64,000 nt of DNA from Lunatibacter salilacus (GTDB lineage Bacteria; Bacteroidota; Bacteroidia; Cytophagales; Cyclobacteriaceae): NCBI RefSeq assembly GCF_009797935.1, contig NZ_VOLC01000010.1, positions 178,833-242,832 of the forward strand. Direction: 5' to 3'. The notes under the pieces are model-generated. The model saw only the letters and a program-made list of their open reading frames with translations. It had not been told where the DNA came from and searched no databases. How positions within the stretch are numbered: the stretch's first letter is position 1; the number at the start of each line of letters is the position of its first letter. Shown here in pieces: positions 44,783-55,004 of the stretch. The position numbers and the translations under genes were made by a program.

Positions 44783-45369
44783 CAAAACAGATACCTTGCC
44801 CCTATTCCTCCCTGCAACTTAATATGGCCCGGACGATCTACAAGCTCCAAAAACAATCCGACCTCGGCAAATACACTTAAAGGAAGATCTTGAAAGATGT
44901 ACTCCGAACCAATATACCCCTCCGGCCCAAAGTCAATATTATTCCGGGATTCAGCCCTCATTACTGGAAAGTCACTGGCACTGGGAGTAAAATAGGCATA
45001 ATCAACCCTTGCACTTCTTATCTGAGCCCCTACTCCAACATAAGCCAAAAGAGTGCCTTCGCTAATGTCAAACTCAGAAGAAATATCCTCATTATAAGCG
45101 ACCCTGGCATGTAGGCTAAACGCATCAGATACGGAATGCCCGCTATATACCGCAGACGACACCGGCCTGTTGTTTTCAAAAGCCCGTCTATAATAAGGTG
45201 TGCTATTGGGACTTCCCCTACCAATCAAACCCTCCACTGAAAAATGTTCGTCCAAATAAGTCTTGTAGGTAATGGAAAATGGCTCTCCAAGCCGAAGTCC
45301 GATTTGATGTTCTTGCGCAATACCGAAAAGCGGCATAATAAATAGTACAAACAAAGTGACTTTTTTCAT
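44782..45369 (-). CDS. small outer-membrane beta-barrel-like protein
   Basis: A 195-residue protein with a signal peptide (MKKVTLFVLFIMPLFGIAQ) followed by amphipathic beta strands (HQIGLRLGEPFSITYKTYL, FSVEGLIGRG, LLAYVGVGAQI, LPLSVFAEVGLFLEL). It ends IKLQGGIGARYLF with an aromatic terminal residue, as in eight-stranded outer-membrane barrels. The function is unknown. It is the first gene of a two-gene unit with the membrane-anchored protein downstream. Confidence 0.72.
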   Translation of the reverse strand: MKKVTLFVLFIMPLFGIAQEHQIGLRLGEPFSITYKTYLDEHFSVEGLIGRGSPNSTPYYRRAFENNRPVSSAVYSGHSVSDAFSLHARVAYNEDISSEFDISEGTLLAYVGVGAQIRSARVDYAYFTPSASDFPVMRAESRNNIDFGPEGYIGSEYIFQDLPLSVFAEVGLFLELVDRPGHIKLQGGIGARYLF

Positions 45370-45440
45370 ATAAATGCTAAATAAATAGTGAGTTGGTGTA
45401 GTTTTTTGTTAACGTAACAGCCGCTTGCTTATTGCGGGAA

Positions 45441-47219
45441 TTATCCTATTGCGAGGGATTTTAACTGCATCTGATGCAACTGGGCGTAGTAACCATCTTC
45501 CCGCTGGATCAACTCATCATGGGACCCCGTTTCTTTGATTTCTCCCTGGTGCAACACTATGATTTGATCAGCTTTCTGGATCGTGGATAGTCGGTGCGCT
45601 ATTACAATGGACGTACGACCCCGCATCATTTTGTCAATGGCTTCCTGAATAAGCTCTTCCGTTTCAGTATCCACGGATGAGGTTGCTTCATCTAGGATAA
45701 TAATTTCAGGATTGTAAACCATCGCTCTGACAAAGGAAATGAGCTGCCGTTGACCCACCGAAAGTGTTGCTCCGCGCTCTTTTACATTGTAATCAAGTCC
45801 TCCTGGAAGGCGCTCTATAAAACGTTTGGCTCCCACCAATTCGGCGGCATACATTACCTGCTCTTTGGTGATTTCGGGATTTCCTAAGGTGATGTTATAA
45901 AAGATGGTATCCGAAAAGAGGAAAACATCCTGTAACACCACTCCGATATGCTTTCTAAGCGTACTTAACTCATAATTCCGTACATCGACTCCATCCAACA
46001 AAATCGTTCCGCGGTTAATCTCGTAAAAACGACTCATCAGGTTGATTACGGAAGATTTACCTGCTCCCGTTGCTCCAACAATCGCAATAGTCTGCCCGTG
46101 GTCCACTTTAAAATTTAGGTTTTTCAACACCCATTCTTCCTCATTATAAGCAAACCAAACATTTTCAAACCGAATGGTCCCCTGAATTTTCTCAGGACGC
46201 TCCGTGCCTTCGTCTGGTATTTGCTCCTTGTTTTCCAATAACTTAAATATGCGTGATGAACTTACTACCCCCATTTGAAGCGTATTGAACCGATCGGCGA
46301 TCATTCGAATAGGTCGGAAAAAAAGCTGCAGGTACATAATGAAGGAAATCAATACACCTACTTTTAGGTCCAAGTCAAAAACGCCGGTAGCACCATACCA
46401 TACCACCAGTCCAATGCCAATGGCTTGAATGATTTCAGCTACTGGATAATAAACTGAATAATAAAGTACAGACTTGAGATGTGCTTTCCTATGTTCCCTG
46501 TTTATGACTTTAAATTTTTCAAATTCCCGATCCTCCCTGTTAAATATTTGAATAATACTCATGCCTGTGATGTGCTCTTGCAAAAAAGTATTCAAATTGG
46601 AAACGGCATTTCTCACTTCGTTGAAAGATGCCTTTACTTTCTCCTTAAACACATAGGTAGAAATAATCAGAAGTGGCAGAGTACAAAGGCTAACTAAAGT
46701 CAGCTTCCAGTCCACAAAAAACATAACACCCAAAATAGCTACCAACTGAAGTAAATCTCCTATAATTGAAGCCAATCCCTGACTGAACACATCAGACAAT
46801 GTTTCTACATCTGATATATTTCTTGTAACCAGCCTTCCTATTGGGGTGTTGTCAAAAAATTTGAGACGCATTTTTAAAAGGTGCTTGTAGAGTTTTATCC
46901 GCATGTCTCGAATAATCACCTGTCCTATCCATCCTGACAGATAGGTATGCGCAAACTGTACCACAGCATGGAGAACAAGCAGACCGATCAAGAGGTACAT
47001 CATCTGTAATAAGCCCTGTTTATCTCCTATAGCCACATGATCATCAATAGCCATTTGAATAAAAAGGGGCCGTGTAGGAGCTAATACAGCCAAGGCTATG
47101 GTCAATAAAATCAACCCGTAAAAATGGGACTTATACGGACCCACAAATCCATAGAGTTTCCTCAGGACTTGCATGTCCAGAATATCCCCACTACTTACAT
47201 TTTCCTTCTCTAGACTCAA
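45441..47219 (-). CDS. ABC transporter, fused permease/ATPase (multidrug/lipid exporter type)
   Basis: A 592-residue half transporter. Six transmembrane helices (about 25-310) are followed by the ATPase domain with Walker A GATGAGKSS, Q-loop VVLQDVFLFSD, signature LSVGQ and Walker B IIILDEATSSVD, H-loop IAHRLST. It resembles MdlB/LmrA-like exporters, which act as dimers. The annotated start is a TTG at 47219, 12 bp after truA. The first ATG in frame is at 47174, but the residues before it (EKENVSSGDILD) look like the conserved N-terminus of Bacteroidota homologues, so the TTG is preferred. The substrate is unknown. Confidence 0.9.
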   Translation of the reverse strand: MSLEKENVSSGDILDMQVLRKLYGFVGPYKSHFYGLILLTIALAVLAPTRPLFIQMAIDDHVAIGDKQGLLQMMYLLIGLLVLHAVVQFAHTYLSGWIGQVIIRDMRIKLYKHLLKMRLKFFDNTPIGRLVTRNISDVETLSDVFSQGLASIIGDLLQLVAILGVMFFVDWKLTLVSLCTLPLLIISTYVFKEKVKASFNEVRNAVSNLNTFLQEHITGMSIIQIFNREDREFEKFKVINREHRKAHLKSVLYYSVYYPVAEIIQAIGIGLVVWYGATGVFDLDLKVGVLISFIMYLQLFFRPIRMIADRFNTLQMGVVSSSRIFKLLENKEQIPDEGTERPEKIQGTIRFENVWFAYNEEEWVLKNLNFKVDHGQTIAIVGATGAGKSSVINLMSRFYEINRGTILLDGVDVRNYELSTLRKHIGVVLQDVFLFSDTIFYNITLGNPEITKEQVMYAAELVGAKRFIERLPGGLDYNVKERGATLSVGQRQLISFVRAMVYNPEIIILDEATSSVDTETEELIQEAIDKMMRGRTSIVIAHRLSTIQKADQIIVLHQGEIKETGSHDELIQREDGYYAQLHQMQLKSLAIG

Positions 47220-47231
47220 AATCGGTTTAAT

Positions 47232-47987
47232 TTAAATAAAAATGCTTTCCGGATAGACCACCTTTGTTAAAAACAGTCCCTGAGCCGGCGCAGAAGATCC
47301 TGCTTTACTACGTTTTTTACTATGAATGATTGCCCTGAATCCTTCCAAGTCCAGTTTCTCCCGTCCCACCAAAACGAGCGTACCAACAATCGTGCGCACC
47401 ATTCCCCGAAGAAATCGGTTGGCAGTTATATGAAAAATCAAATGTTGGCCAATTTGTTCCCAATAGGCTTCTTTTATTTTACATTCAAAGTGATTCACTT
47501 CTGTCTTTACTCTACTAAAGCATTCAAAATCTGTATAATGCAAGAGCAGGTTTGCCGCCTCATTCATTCGCTCCATGTCAAGTTTATAATAGCAAAACCA
47601 AGATAAATCCTGTTCAAAGGGATTCTTCTGGAGACTTATCCTATACTCATAGCTTCTCCATCTTGCGGAAAACCTTGCATGCGCATCAGGTTGTACTTCT
47701 CTAATTTCATATGCCGCTATATCTTGGGGAAGCATTCCATTCAACTTTTTAAGAAATGTATCTTTTTCTTCTATTTCATCTGCGTCAAAATGAATAAACT
47801 GCTGCCTGCCGTGGACCCCAGTGTCTGTTCGACCACTTCCCATGATGGGGGTACTATTTCTGAGCAGTACAGAAATGGAGTTTTGTGCCACTTCCTGTAC
47901 CGATACTGCATTTCCCTGAATCTGCCAACCATGATATCCTGTCCCCTTATACGCCAGTTCCAGAAAATATCTTTTTTTGTCTGTCAT
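47232..47987 (-). CDS. truA: tRNA pseudouridine(38-40) synthase TruA
   Basis: A 251-residue protein from the ATG at 47987 (a TTG seven codons upstream is possible). Family signatures: YFLELAYKGTGYHGWQIQGN at the start, the catalytic loop GSGRTDTGVHGRQQFIHFD with the nucleophile Asp in RTDTGVH, HARFSARWRSYEYRI and the late motif FLRGMVRTIVGTLV. It converts uridines 38-40 of the anticodon stem to pseudouridine. It is followed 12 bp later by an ABC exporter gene on the same strand and is divergent from the DUF4293 gene. Confidence 0.96.
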   Translation of the reverse strand: MTDKKRYFLELAYKGTGYHGWQIQGNAVSVQEVAQNSISVLLRNSTPIMGSGRTDTGVHGRQQFIHFDADEIEEKDTFLKKLNGMLPQDIAAYEIREVQPDAHARFSARWRSYEYRISLQKNPFEQDLSWFCYYKLDMERMNEAANLLLHYTDFECFSRVKTEVNHFECKIKEAYWEQIGQHLIFHITANRFLRGMVRTIVGTLVLVGREKLDLEGFRAIIHSKKRSKAGSSAPAQGLFLTKVVYPESIFI

Positions 47988-48089
47988 CCTGCCTGCAAAG
48001 ATAGCCAATCGCTCAAAATATAAAGTTGCTTTTACGTTAATCCTTGCGAAAAATCAAATAAGGCATTTACTTTGTCTAAAGATAAAAAA

Positions 48090-48569
48090 ATGATACAGCG
48101 TATTCAGTCCGTTTTCCTATTATTAGTTTCCATTGCCATGATTTGCCTCTCTTTTTTTACCATTTGGGTGCAGGTAGATCCGGGGCAGACGTACCAACTC
48201 AAACTAACGGCATGGTCACTTATCAAAACCCAGATAAGTAGCCAAGAAATTGTTGAGCAAAGTAACAACTATTACATAGGCATACTTGCCATTGTTGCAG
48301 GACTCTTGGCACTTTATAGCCTTTTGCAATATAAGGACCGAGGTAAGCAGATGCTAGTTAATATGATTAATTCCCTTCTAATGGGAATTACGCTAGGAGC
48401 GGTGGTCTTTGTCAGCTACCGGGCCAATGAGATGTTCAACCCTTCGGTAACAGGTGCTTATGTCATTGGGTTTTATACCATCGTCTTTGCGTTGGTCATG
48501 AATATGCTGGCCAATCGGTTTATCCGAAAAGATGAACTATTGGTAAGATCGGTCGATAGAATTCGATAA
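48090..48569 (+). CDS. DUF4293 four-helix membrane protein
   Basis: A 159-residue protein from the ATG at 48090 (a TTG six codons upstream is unlikely). Four transmembrane helices (about 8-25, 48-66, 82-102, 115-135) and the opening MIQRIQSVFLLLVSIAMICL match DUF4293, a Bacteroidota family of unknown function. It is 32 bp upstream of the trans-sulfuration enzyme gene on the same strand and divergent from truA. Confidence 0.88.
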   Translation: MIQRIQSVFLLLVSIAMICLSFFTIWVQVDPGQTYQLKLTAWSLIKTQISSQEIVEQSNNYYIGILAIVAGLLALYSLLQYKDRGKQMLVNMINSLLMGITLGAVVFVSYRANEMFNPSVTGAYVIGFYTIVFALVMNMLANRFIRKDELLVRSVDRIR

Positions 48570-48601
48570 CTACACGGGCAAATCCTTTGATCCCAACTAT
48601 T

Positions 48602-49702
48602 ATGAAGCCAGAAACGATTGCCATTCACCTGTCCAATCAGGTAAACGACCTGAACCATCCGGTGATTCAGCCTATTACACTTTCCACTACTTTTTTGCAT
48701 GGAGATGAGTCACTCATCTATTCCCGCATGGAAAACCCAAACAGGCGGACATTGGAATCAGTAATGGCTGCTCTGGAGAAAGGGTCAGACGCCGCAGCAT
48801 TTGCCTCAGGAAATGCTGCTGGAATGGCAATATTCCAAGCATTACCTCTTGGAGCTCACATCATTGTTCCTTTGGACATGTACCACGGTCTTCAAAAACA
48901 ACTCAGGGAGATTGTAAACGACAAGCTGGACATCAGTTTCGTGGACATGACTGATCTCGACAAATTACGCTCGGCTATTAAGCCAGATACGGAGCTCATT
49001 TGGCTTGAATCCCCTTCCAATCCCCTAATTCAAATCAGTGATTTGAGAAAGATTGGCGTTTTGGCTAAGGAACGCAATATTCGTCTCGTTTGTGACAATA
49101 CCTTCGCTACGCCAATCCTACAAAATCCTATGGAATTTGGTGCGGATCTGGTTATGCACAGTGCTACCAAGTATATTGGAGGTCACAGTGATGTCCTGGG
49201 AGGGATATTGGTGACGAGGAAAAAAGATGCCTTTTGGGAAAAAATAAAAACTATACAAGCCATCGGCGGTGCAGTACCTTCAGCGTTTGACTGTTATTTA
49301 CTTTGCCGTAGTATTAAAACTTTACCTTACCGCATAAAAGGTCACTGCGAAAATGCAATGGCAATAGCAACCTTCTTGGAAAGCCATGATGAAATAGAAA
49401 AAGTCTATTATCCCGGTTTGGCTTCAGATCCGGGGCATCAAGTAGCCCGTTCCCAAATGACCGGTTTTGGCGGCATGCTCTCTTTTTTGATCCGAGGAGA
49501 TGCCAATAGGGCTGACAGGTTTGTTTCCAGTTTGAAACTTTTCAGTAACGCTACAAGTCTGGGAGGAGTGGAAAGTTTGATAGAAAGGCGGGCACGGGTG
49601 GAAGGTCCCGATTCTAAAAGTGCCGAAAATCTTATCCGAATGTCCGTGGGCCTTGAGAATGTAGAAGATCTTATTGCAGATTTGAATTCCGCACTCACTT
49701 AG
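48602..49702 (+). CDS. trans-sulfuration pathway PLP enzyme (cystathionine synthase/lyase family)
   Basis: A 366-residue Cys/Met-metabolism PLP protein. The frame opens with a TTG at 48587, but the ATG at 48602 gives the usual start. Features: [26 protein letters not shown] (phosphate-binding Tyr/Arg), [27 protein letters not shown], the PLP-lysine motif [17 protein letters not shown], and the C-terminal [13 protein letters not shown]...[15 protein letters not shown]. It could be cystathionine gamma-synthase, cystathionine beta/gamma-lyase or methionine gamma-lyase; the subfamily cannot be fixed from motifs. It converges with the bactofilin gene. Confidence 0.9.
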   Translation: MKPETIAIHLSNQVNDLNHPVIQPITLSTTFLHGDESLIYSRMENPNRRTLESVMAALEKGSDAAAFASGNAAGMAIFQALPLGAHIIVPLDMYHGLQKQLREIVNDKLDISFVDMTDLDKLRSAIKPDTELIWLESPSNPLIQISDLRKIGVLAKERNIRLVCDNTFATPILQNPMEFGADLVMHSATKYIGGHSDVLGGILVTRKKDAFWEKIKTIQAIGGAVPSAFDCYLLCRSIKTLPYRIKGHCENAMAIATFLESHDEIEKVYYPGLASDPGHQVARSQMTGFGGMLSFLIRGDANRADRFVSSLKLFSNATSLGGVESLIERRARVEGPDSKSAENLIRMSVGLENVEDLIADLNSALT

Positions 49703-49712
49703 TCAATTAGAC

Positions 49713-50183
49713 TTAAAACCCTTTTACGTCTTTTGCGGTATCGCTCAACATCGGGTCGTTGATCTGTGCTTTTTCAAACTTTAGCATTTTTAATCCTGAA
49801 ATGGTCGGTTCGATTTTCTGCTCAGGTTTTATTCTTTTCAGAGTTACCTCCATATCTGCACCTTCTTCAATTTCGATACTTTGGGATACAATATTCCCCC
49901 TGACTTTGGCATTGGCAGTGAACTTAGCCAATCCTAAAATAGTAAAATCGCCGATAACCTCACCCATAACACATACTTCTCCTGCCAGGATATTGCCTTT
50001 GACATTACCGGATTTACCTACAACCAGCTTTCTCTTAGTAGTCACGTTTCCTTTTATATCGCCTTCTATGCGAATATCACTAACTGCCTCTATGTCTCCA
50101 TTCACATTCAATCCCGCAGCAAAGACAGAGGTTGCGCTTGCCATTTCCATTTCTTCGAGAATTTTTTTATCTGTAGACCACAT
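49713..50183 (-). CDS. bactofilin-like polymer-forming cytoskeletal protein
   Basis: A 156-residue protein. The central domain (about residues 24-115) is built from short beta repeats (GDIEAVSDIRIEGDIKGNV...KLVVGKSGNVKGNILAGEVCVMGEVIGDF), the right-handed beta-helix of bactofilins (DUF583). These self-assemble without nucleotide into filaments at the membrane and position cell-wall or polarity proteins. The flanking tails are disordered and charged. It stands alone. The 13-mer ATGTGCCAAGTAA lies 135 bp upstream (50318-50330) and recurs upstream of dnaK. Confidence 0.9.
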   Translation of the reverse strand: MWSTDKKILEEMEMASATSVFAAGLNVNGDIEAVSDIRIEGDIKGNVTTKRKLVVGKSGNVKGNILAGEVCVMGEVIGDFTILGLAKFTANAKVRGNIVSQSIEIEEGADMEVTLKRIKPEQKIEPTISGLKMLKFEKAQINDPMLSDTAKDVKGF

Positions 50184-50422
50184 AATTTTTTGAAAGTATT
50201 TCTAACTTAACTCCTGAACCATTTCTGTTAGGTTCACTTGGGGTAACCTTCGAGCGAGATCGGTTAATGGGGATAATTCCCATCGGCAGATAAGCACATG
50301 ATTGTCACTAGGATTTCATGTGCCAAGTAATAAAATATTCAGAGCTTTCGCAAAAATAATACTTTAATTCTCAGAAAAATGAAATGTTTGGAAAAGCATG
50401 CCTCACAGTCAGGGTTATCCAT

Positions 50423-51961
50423 CTACCCCGCCCACCCCTCCCGGTCCAGGCTTCTGTATTGAATCGCTTCTGCCAGATGCTCTACTTTGATATCCCCTGA
50501 GGCGGCAAGGTCCGCAATAGTTTTCGAAACCTTCAGTATACGGTCATACGCCCTGGCAGATAGACCCAACCGCTCCATGGCTGTTTTAAGCAAGGCCTTT
50601 CCGGCTTCGTTAATGGTACAAATTTCCTTGACCATATGAGAAGGCATCATCGCATTGCAAAAAATGTCAGGAAATGCATTGAAACGTAAAACCTGCCTTT
50701 CTCTGGCCGCCGTAACACGGTCACGGATTGCTTTGCTGGATTCCGACTTTCTGGTGGAAGTCATTTCTTCAAATTTCACTGGGGTTACTTCCACATGGAG
50801 ATCAATCCGGTCCAAAAGAGGACCACTGACTTTGTTGAGATATTTTTGAACGATCCCCGGCCCACAGACACATTCCTTCTCCGGATGGTTGTAATAGCCA
50901 CATGGACAGGGATTCATACTGGCTATCAACATGAAATTAGCTGGGAAATCAACGGATACTTTTGCTCTTGAAATCGTTACTTTTCTTTCTTCCAAGGGTT
51001 GTCTCAACACCTCCAAAACCGTACGCTTGAATTCTGGAAGCTCGTCTAAGAACAATACCCCGTTATGAGATAGGGATATTTCCCCTGGCTGGGGGTTGCC
51101 GCCCCCTCCCACTAAGGCAACATCACTGATGGTATGGTGTGGAGATCGAAAAGGACGCTGGGCCACCAGTGAGGCCTCAGTCCCCAATTTACCCGCAACA
51201 GAATGAATTTTTGTTGTTTCCAGGGCTTCGTGCAGGCTAAGCGGTGGCAATATCGAGGGAAGCCGTTTAGCCAACATAGTCTTACCTGCACCAGGAGGGC
51301 CTATCATGATCACATTATGGCCACCCGCTGCGGCTATTTCCATTGCCCGTTTGATGTTTTCCTGACCCTGAACATCAGCGAAATCGAAGGAGTAATCCTC
51401 CAAAGAATGGTAGAATATGTCCCGAGTATCTGTAACAAGGGGTTCAATGTCAATTTTACCTTCCAAAAAATGAATCGCCTCTTGGACTGATTCCACGCCA
51501 ATGATATCCAAATTATTGACTATAGATGCTTCCTTTGCATTTTCTTTGGGAAGCATAAATCCTCTAAATCCACGTTTCCTGGCCTCTATGGCAATGGGCA
51601 AGACTCCTTTTATCGGACGAAGTTTTCCGTCAAGTGCCAACTCACCCATGATGATATAGTCCTCCAAAGAAGGGAATATTACTTGTTCCGAAGCTTGTAT
51701 AATACCCATGGCAATCGGCAGGTCGTAGGCAGACCCTTCTTTCCGGATATCCGCCGGTGCCAGATTGATGACTACCTTCTGCCGGGGCATACGGTACCCA
51801 TAAAATTTTAGGGCTGATTCTACCCGCTGCTGACTTTCCTTTACGGCACTATCAGGAAGGCCTACCATGTAAAAACTTGTACCCTGACCTACATTTACTT
51901 CGATGGTAATTAGCTTGGCGTCCACGCCGGACACCGCACTACCAAAAGTTTTCGCAACCAT
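50423..51961 (-). CDS. comM: YifB/ComM family Mg-chelatase-like AAA+ ATPase
   Basis: A 512-residue protein with an N-terminal Lon-protease-like domain (about 1-165, start MVAKTFGSAVSGVDAKLITIEV), a central AAA+ domain with Walker A GPPGAGKTMLAKRLPSILPPL and Walker B VLFLDELPEF, the zinc-ribbon-like CPCGYYNHPEKECVC, and a C-terminal Mg-chelatase subunit domain. In naturally competent bacteria ComM is a branch-migration helicase that helps integrate foreign DNA. Full length. Competence in this organism is not shown. Confidence 0.94.
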   Translation of the reverse strand: MVAKTFGSAVSGVDAKLITIEVNVGQGTSFYMVGLPDSAVKESQQRVESALKFYGYRMPRQKVVINLAPADIRKEGSAYDLPIAMGIIQASEQVIFPSLEDYIIMGELALDGKLRPIKGVLPIAIEARKRGFRGFMLPKENAKEASIVNNLDIIGVESVQEAIHFLEGKIDIEPLVTDTRDIFYHSLEDYSFDFADVQGQENIKRAMEIAAAGGHNVIMIGPPGAGKTMLAKRLPSILPPLSLHEALETTKIHSVAGKLGTEASLVAQRPFRSPHHTISDVALVGGGGNPQPGEISLSHNGVLFLDELPEFKRTVLEVLRQPLEERKVTISRAKVSVDFPANFMLIASMNPCPCGYYNHPEKECVCGPGIVQKYLNKVSGPLLDRIDLHVEVTPVKFEEMTSTRKSESSKAIRDRVTAARERQVLRFNAFPDIFCNAMMPSHMVKEICTINEAGKALLKTAMERLGLSARAYDRILKVSKTIADLAASGDIKVEHLAEAIQYRSLDREGWAG

Positions 51962-52030
51962 CCGCCCTCAGTTAAATGTGTGAACTAAAATGTTTTGAAA
52001 ATATACTCAATTGAGGGTAAGAAGAAAAGC

Positions 52031-52402
52031 TTATTTAAAGTTTTCTCGCGGTTTGATCGATGATGTGTCTTTTTCCTCCGGGGTAATACCTTCCACATTC
52101 CGTTCTGCCCTTCTTACTTCCGGTTTTCCAACTTTCAACTCACGCTCCAGGTCAAATATCATTGCCTTTAATTCTTTCTTTTCCATCTCCACTTTTTGGG
52201 CGGATTTGTGCAGCTTATTCACATAGAGATTGCTTACTCCCCAACTAAGCACAAAAAGAACCAAACCCACTGTAAGCCAGATGACAACGTGGTCGGTAGT
52301 CAAGGGTTGATCCCACATCCTTTCATAGGTGAGGAAATAAACGAGGGCAACACCAAAAAAGAGTGCCACCAACAACTGAAATATACTGTTTGTCTTATTC
52401 AT
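52031..52402 (-). CDS. small membrane protein with coiled coil, unknown function
   Basis: A 123-residue protein with two transmembrane helices (about 7-24 and 38-58, VVIWLTVGLVLFVLSWGVSNL) followed by a charged coiled-coil helix (about 62-95, KLHKSAQKVEMEKKELKAMI) and a disordered tail. This resembles LapA-domain-like membrane proteins. I cannot assign a family. It lies between comM and an ABC exporter gene on the same strand, 35 bp after the exporter. Confidence 0.7.
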   Translation of the reverse strand: MNKTNSIFQLLVALFFGVALVYFLTYERMWDQPLTTDHVVIWLTVGLVLFVLSWGVSNLYVNKLHKSAQKVEMEKKELKAMIFDLERELKVGKPEVRRAERNVEGITPEEKDTSSIKPRENFK

Positions 52403-52437
52403 AAAGGTAGAAAATTGGGTAGTTCAACACTAATTTA

Positions 52438-54270
52438 CTAAACAGCCTGCATGGAAGAAAGTTTTTTATATAATCCTTCCCTGCCAAGCAACTCTTCATG
52501 GGTTCCACGTTCGGTGATACATCCCTCATGGATCACCAGGATTTCATCCGCATGCTGTATGGTAGATAGCCGGTGGGCAATTACCAGCGTGGTTCGGTTG
52601 GCCATCAATCTGCTAAGGGCATCTTGAACCAATTTCTCAGATGCGGAATCCAAGGCCGAGGTCGCTTCATCGAGGATTAATATGGGTGGATTCTTCAAGA
52701 CAGCACGTGCGATACTCAAGCGCTGCCGCTGACCCCCTGACAGCTTAGAACCTCTTTCCCCAATATTAGTGCCATATCCCTCAGGCAAACCTACAATAAA
52801 TTCATGGGCATTGGCGATCTTGGCAGCATTTATTACTTCGGCCTCGGAGACCTGTGGCATTCCAAAGGCTATATTTGCCAATACCGTATCATTAAATAGG
52901 ATCGATTCTTGGGTCACAATTCCCATCAATTTTCGTAAATCCTTCATCCGATACTCCCTTATATCCCGACCATCCAACAATACCTTCCCTACAATAGGAT
53001 CATAGAATCGGGGAACTAAGTCCACAATCGTGGACTTTCCACCACCAGAAGGACCGACCAACGCAATGGTCTTTCCCTTTGCTAATTCAAAACTTACCTC
53101 CTTCAATATTAGTTCCTCTCCATAAGCAAAGCTGACTTGGTCAAATACAATGGATTCCGTGAAAGCTTCAAGACCACTAGCTCCGGCTTTATCCTGGATA
53201 GCCGGAGTGGCATCTATCACCTCAAAAATCCGCTGCGCACTTGCCAATCCCCGTTGGATGCTGCTTAGGGCTCGGGAAATTTCCTTTGCGGGGTTCAACA
53301 CTTGGGTGAAAATAATGATATAGGCTATGAATTCACTTGCTCCTAATTGGGAATTGTTATTTAGGACTAAATTACCTCCATAAAGTAAAATGCCCGCTAC
53401 CACAAAAACGCCCAAAAACTGGGAAACAGGGGATGCCAACTCATTTTTACGAGCCATCGACACATTTAAAGCGGCATAATTATCAGTTTCACCATCAAAT
53501 TTATTCTTGATATACTCTTGTGCGCCAAAAGCTTTTATCACTCTCATGCCACCAATAGTTTCGTCAAGAATATTTACGATTCTGCCAAGTGAGGTTTGGC
53601 TTTCCATGGCGGATTTTCGCAATCTTCTTGTGATGCCTCCTATTACGGCTCCAGAAACAGGTATCAATATAAGGGTGAAAAGAGTAAGTTTAACAGACAT
53701 AAAAAATAACACCGCAAAAAACAGTATAATTGTGGCGGGTTCCTTAAAAACAACCCGAAGGGATTGCACAATACTGTTTTCAACCTCTTGGATATCATTG
53801 GTCATTTTGGATATTAAATCCCCTTTCCGTTCATTGCTGAAAAAGCCAAGATGCATTTCCGTAACCCTTTCAAAAATGTTCATCCGCATACCCTTAATTA
53901 CCTTCGCTCTAACTTTAGCCAAAATAACTCCTGACAGGTAGGCAAACAGGTTGGATAAAAATACAGAGACAACGATAATGGCACAAACATATAGTAAAGT
54001 ACCAAACTTTCCGTATTCCTCAGAAATTTGAAGAAAGAAGTGATTGAAAAGGTGTGTAAAGTAGTCGATGGTAAAGGAAAAATCGGGTTTTACCTTGTAC
54101 TGGCTTAGATCTTCTTGGCCTATCTGATCAAAAATTACATCAAATAGCGGCTTTAACAAGGTAAAATTAAGTAGCCCAAAAATAATAGCAAGAAGCGTAT
54201 ATACAACATACAGGGGAAAATGGCTTCTGAAAGGCCTCGCATAGGAAAGGATGCGGTAATATGTATTCAT
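52438..54270 (-). CDS. ABC transporter, fused permease/ATPase (MsbA-like)
   Basis: A 610-residue half transporter. Six transmembrane helices (about 20-330) with a longer first periplasmic loop are followed by an ATPase with Walker A GPSGGGKST, Q-loop GIVTQESILFND, signature LSGGQRQRLSIARA and Walker B ILILDEATSALD, H-loop IAHRLST. The order and length fit lipid A-core flippase MsbA and its multidrug relatives. The substrate is unproven. It is the last core gene before the accessory region at 54.3 kb. Confidence 0.9.
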   Translation of the reverse strand: MNTYYRILSYARPFRSHFPLYVVYTLLAIIFGLLNFTLLKPLFDVIFDQIGQEDLSQYKVKPDFSFTIDYFTHLFNHFFLQISEEYGKFGTLLYVCAIIVVSVFLSNLFAYLSGVILAKVRAKVIKGMRMNIFERVTEMHLGFFSNERKGDLISKMTNDIQEVENSIVQSLRVVFKEPATIILFFAVLFFMSVKLTLFTLILIPVSGAVIGGITRRLRKSAMESQTSLGRIVNILDETIGGMRVIKAFGAQEYIKNKFDGETDNYAALNVSMARKNELASPVSQFLGVFVVAGILLYGGNLVLNNNSQLGASEFIAYIIIFTQVLNPAKEISRALSSIQRGLASAQRIFEVIDATPAIQDKAGASGLEAFTESIVFDQVSFAYGEELILKEVSFELAKGKTIALVGPSGGGKSTIVDLVPRFYDPIVGKVLLDGRDIREYRMKDLRKLMGIVTQESILFNDTVLANIAFGMPQVSEAEVINAAKIANAHEFIVGLPEGYGTNIGERGSKLSGGQRQRLSIARAVLKNPPILILDEATSALDSASEKLVQDALSRLMANRTTLVIAHRLSTIQHADEILVIHEGCITERGTHEELLGREGLYKKLSSMQAV

Positions 54271-54369
54271 AGGCTTATAACACTGGAAAATTCCGGCAAG
54301 ATATCAAATTTCAACGCAATACCGACAGGAATGACCTATTTAGCCCTTGCTCTATAACACATAAGGCAC

Positions 54370-54546
54370 CTAGCGGAGCCACTGAAGGTCTCCTTTGGAG
54401 GTCGCAAATTGCGTCCTCCATAACGCTTCTGATTTTTTGTCTGCGCTGTCTGCTGAATGATATTTGTAAAAGTATTCTAAAACATCCAAATAATACTTCT
54501 CGGCTTCCGGAGTGATTTCTACTTGATAGACTGACTCTTCTTCCAC
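54370..54546 (-). pseudogene. frameshifted RelE/ParE-like toxin remnant (module 1)
   Basis: From a GTG at 54546 the frame reads VYQVEITPEAEKYYLDVLEY, then FYKYHSADSADKKSEALW, which is the N-terminal half of RelE/ParE-type toxins. It then runs into unrelated residues and a stop at 54370. A shift of one frame after SEALW continues the family pattern (DLQRRPSVAPLG) for a short way before ending near the ABC gene. The catalytic C-terminal strands are missing. Dead toxin gene, overlapping its antitoxin remnant by 28 bp. Confidence 0.72.
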
Positions 54547-54791
54547 GAATTTACCTCATTTTGGAAATCCCTAATATCCTTAGCTCTGCCTTCTTCTATT
54601 GATTTTAGTGAAGCTTTTGATCTTTCGATCAAATCTTCTTCTTTGGTTGCAAATAAATTATTCTTTTTATCCTTATCTAGTAGTTGCTTGATCCGATATA
54701 AAAGGTCAACATCTTCAATAGTCTTTAAACAGGCAATAAGCTCGAGTTTTTCACTTCCGATATCTAAATTCCTAGACTTTAAATCCTTAAT
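54519..54791 (-). pseudogene. antitoxin remnant without start codon (module 1)
   Basis: An open frame reads NLDIGSEKLELIACLKTIED, then about 60 further residues rich in Lys/Glu ending SLKSIEEGRAKDIRDF and a short tail. This matches the two-part antitoxins that precede RelE/ParE toxins in Bacteroidota (an N-terminal helix pair, then IEEGR). There is no ATG in frame; an in-frame stop lies just upstream at about 54794. Probably a decayed antitoxin. Confidence 0.65.
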
Positions 54792-55004
54792 TTATCTGTT
54801 CCCATGATACAGTTAGCCAGGGACTAAGCGCCACATTGATTGTTTGGATATCCAAACTTATCATTCTTATCTTTACCATAAAGTTAACGGTTTTTCTGAT
54901 TACTTTAGTTTCCCCAGTCTATACTGAATTCTGTTCGCCAAAAAAAATGGAACCTTCCTTTTTGATTCCTGACCTAAAAAGTTGGATGCCGGCCACTAAC
55001 AGCC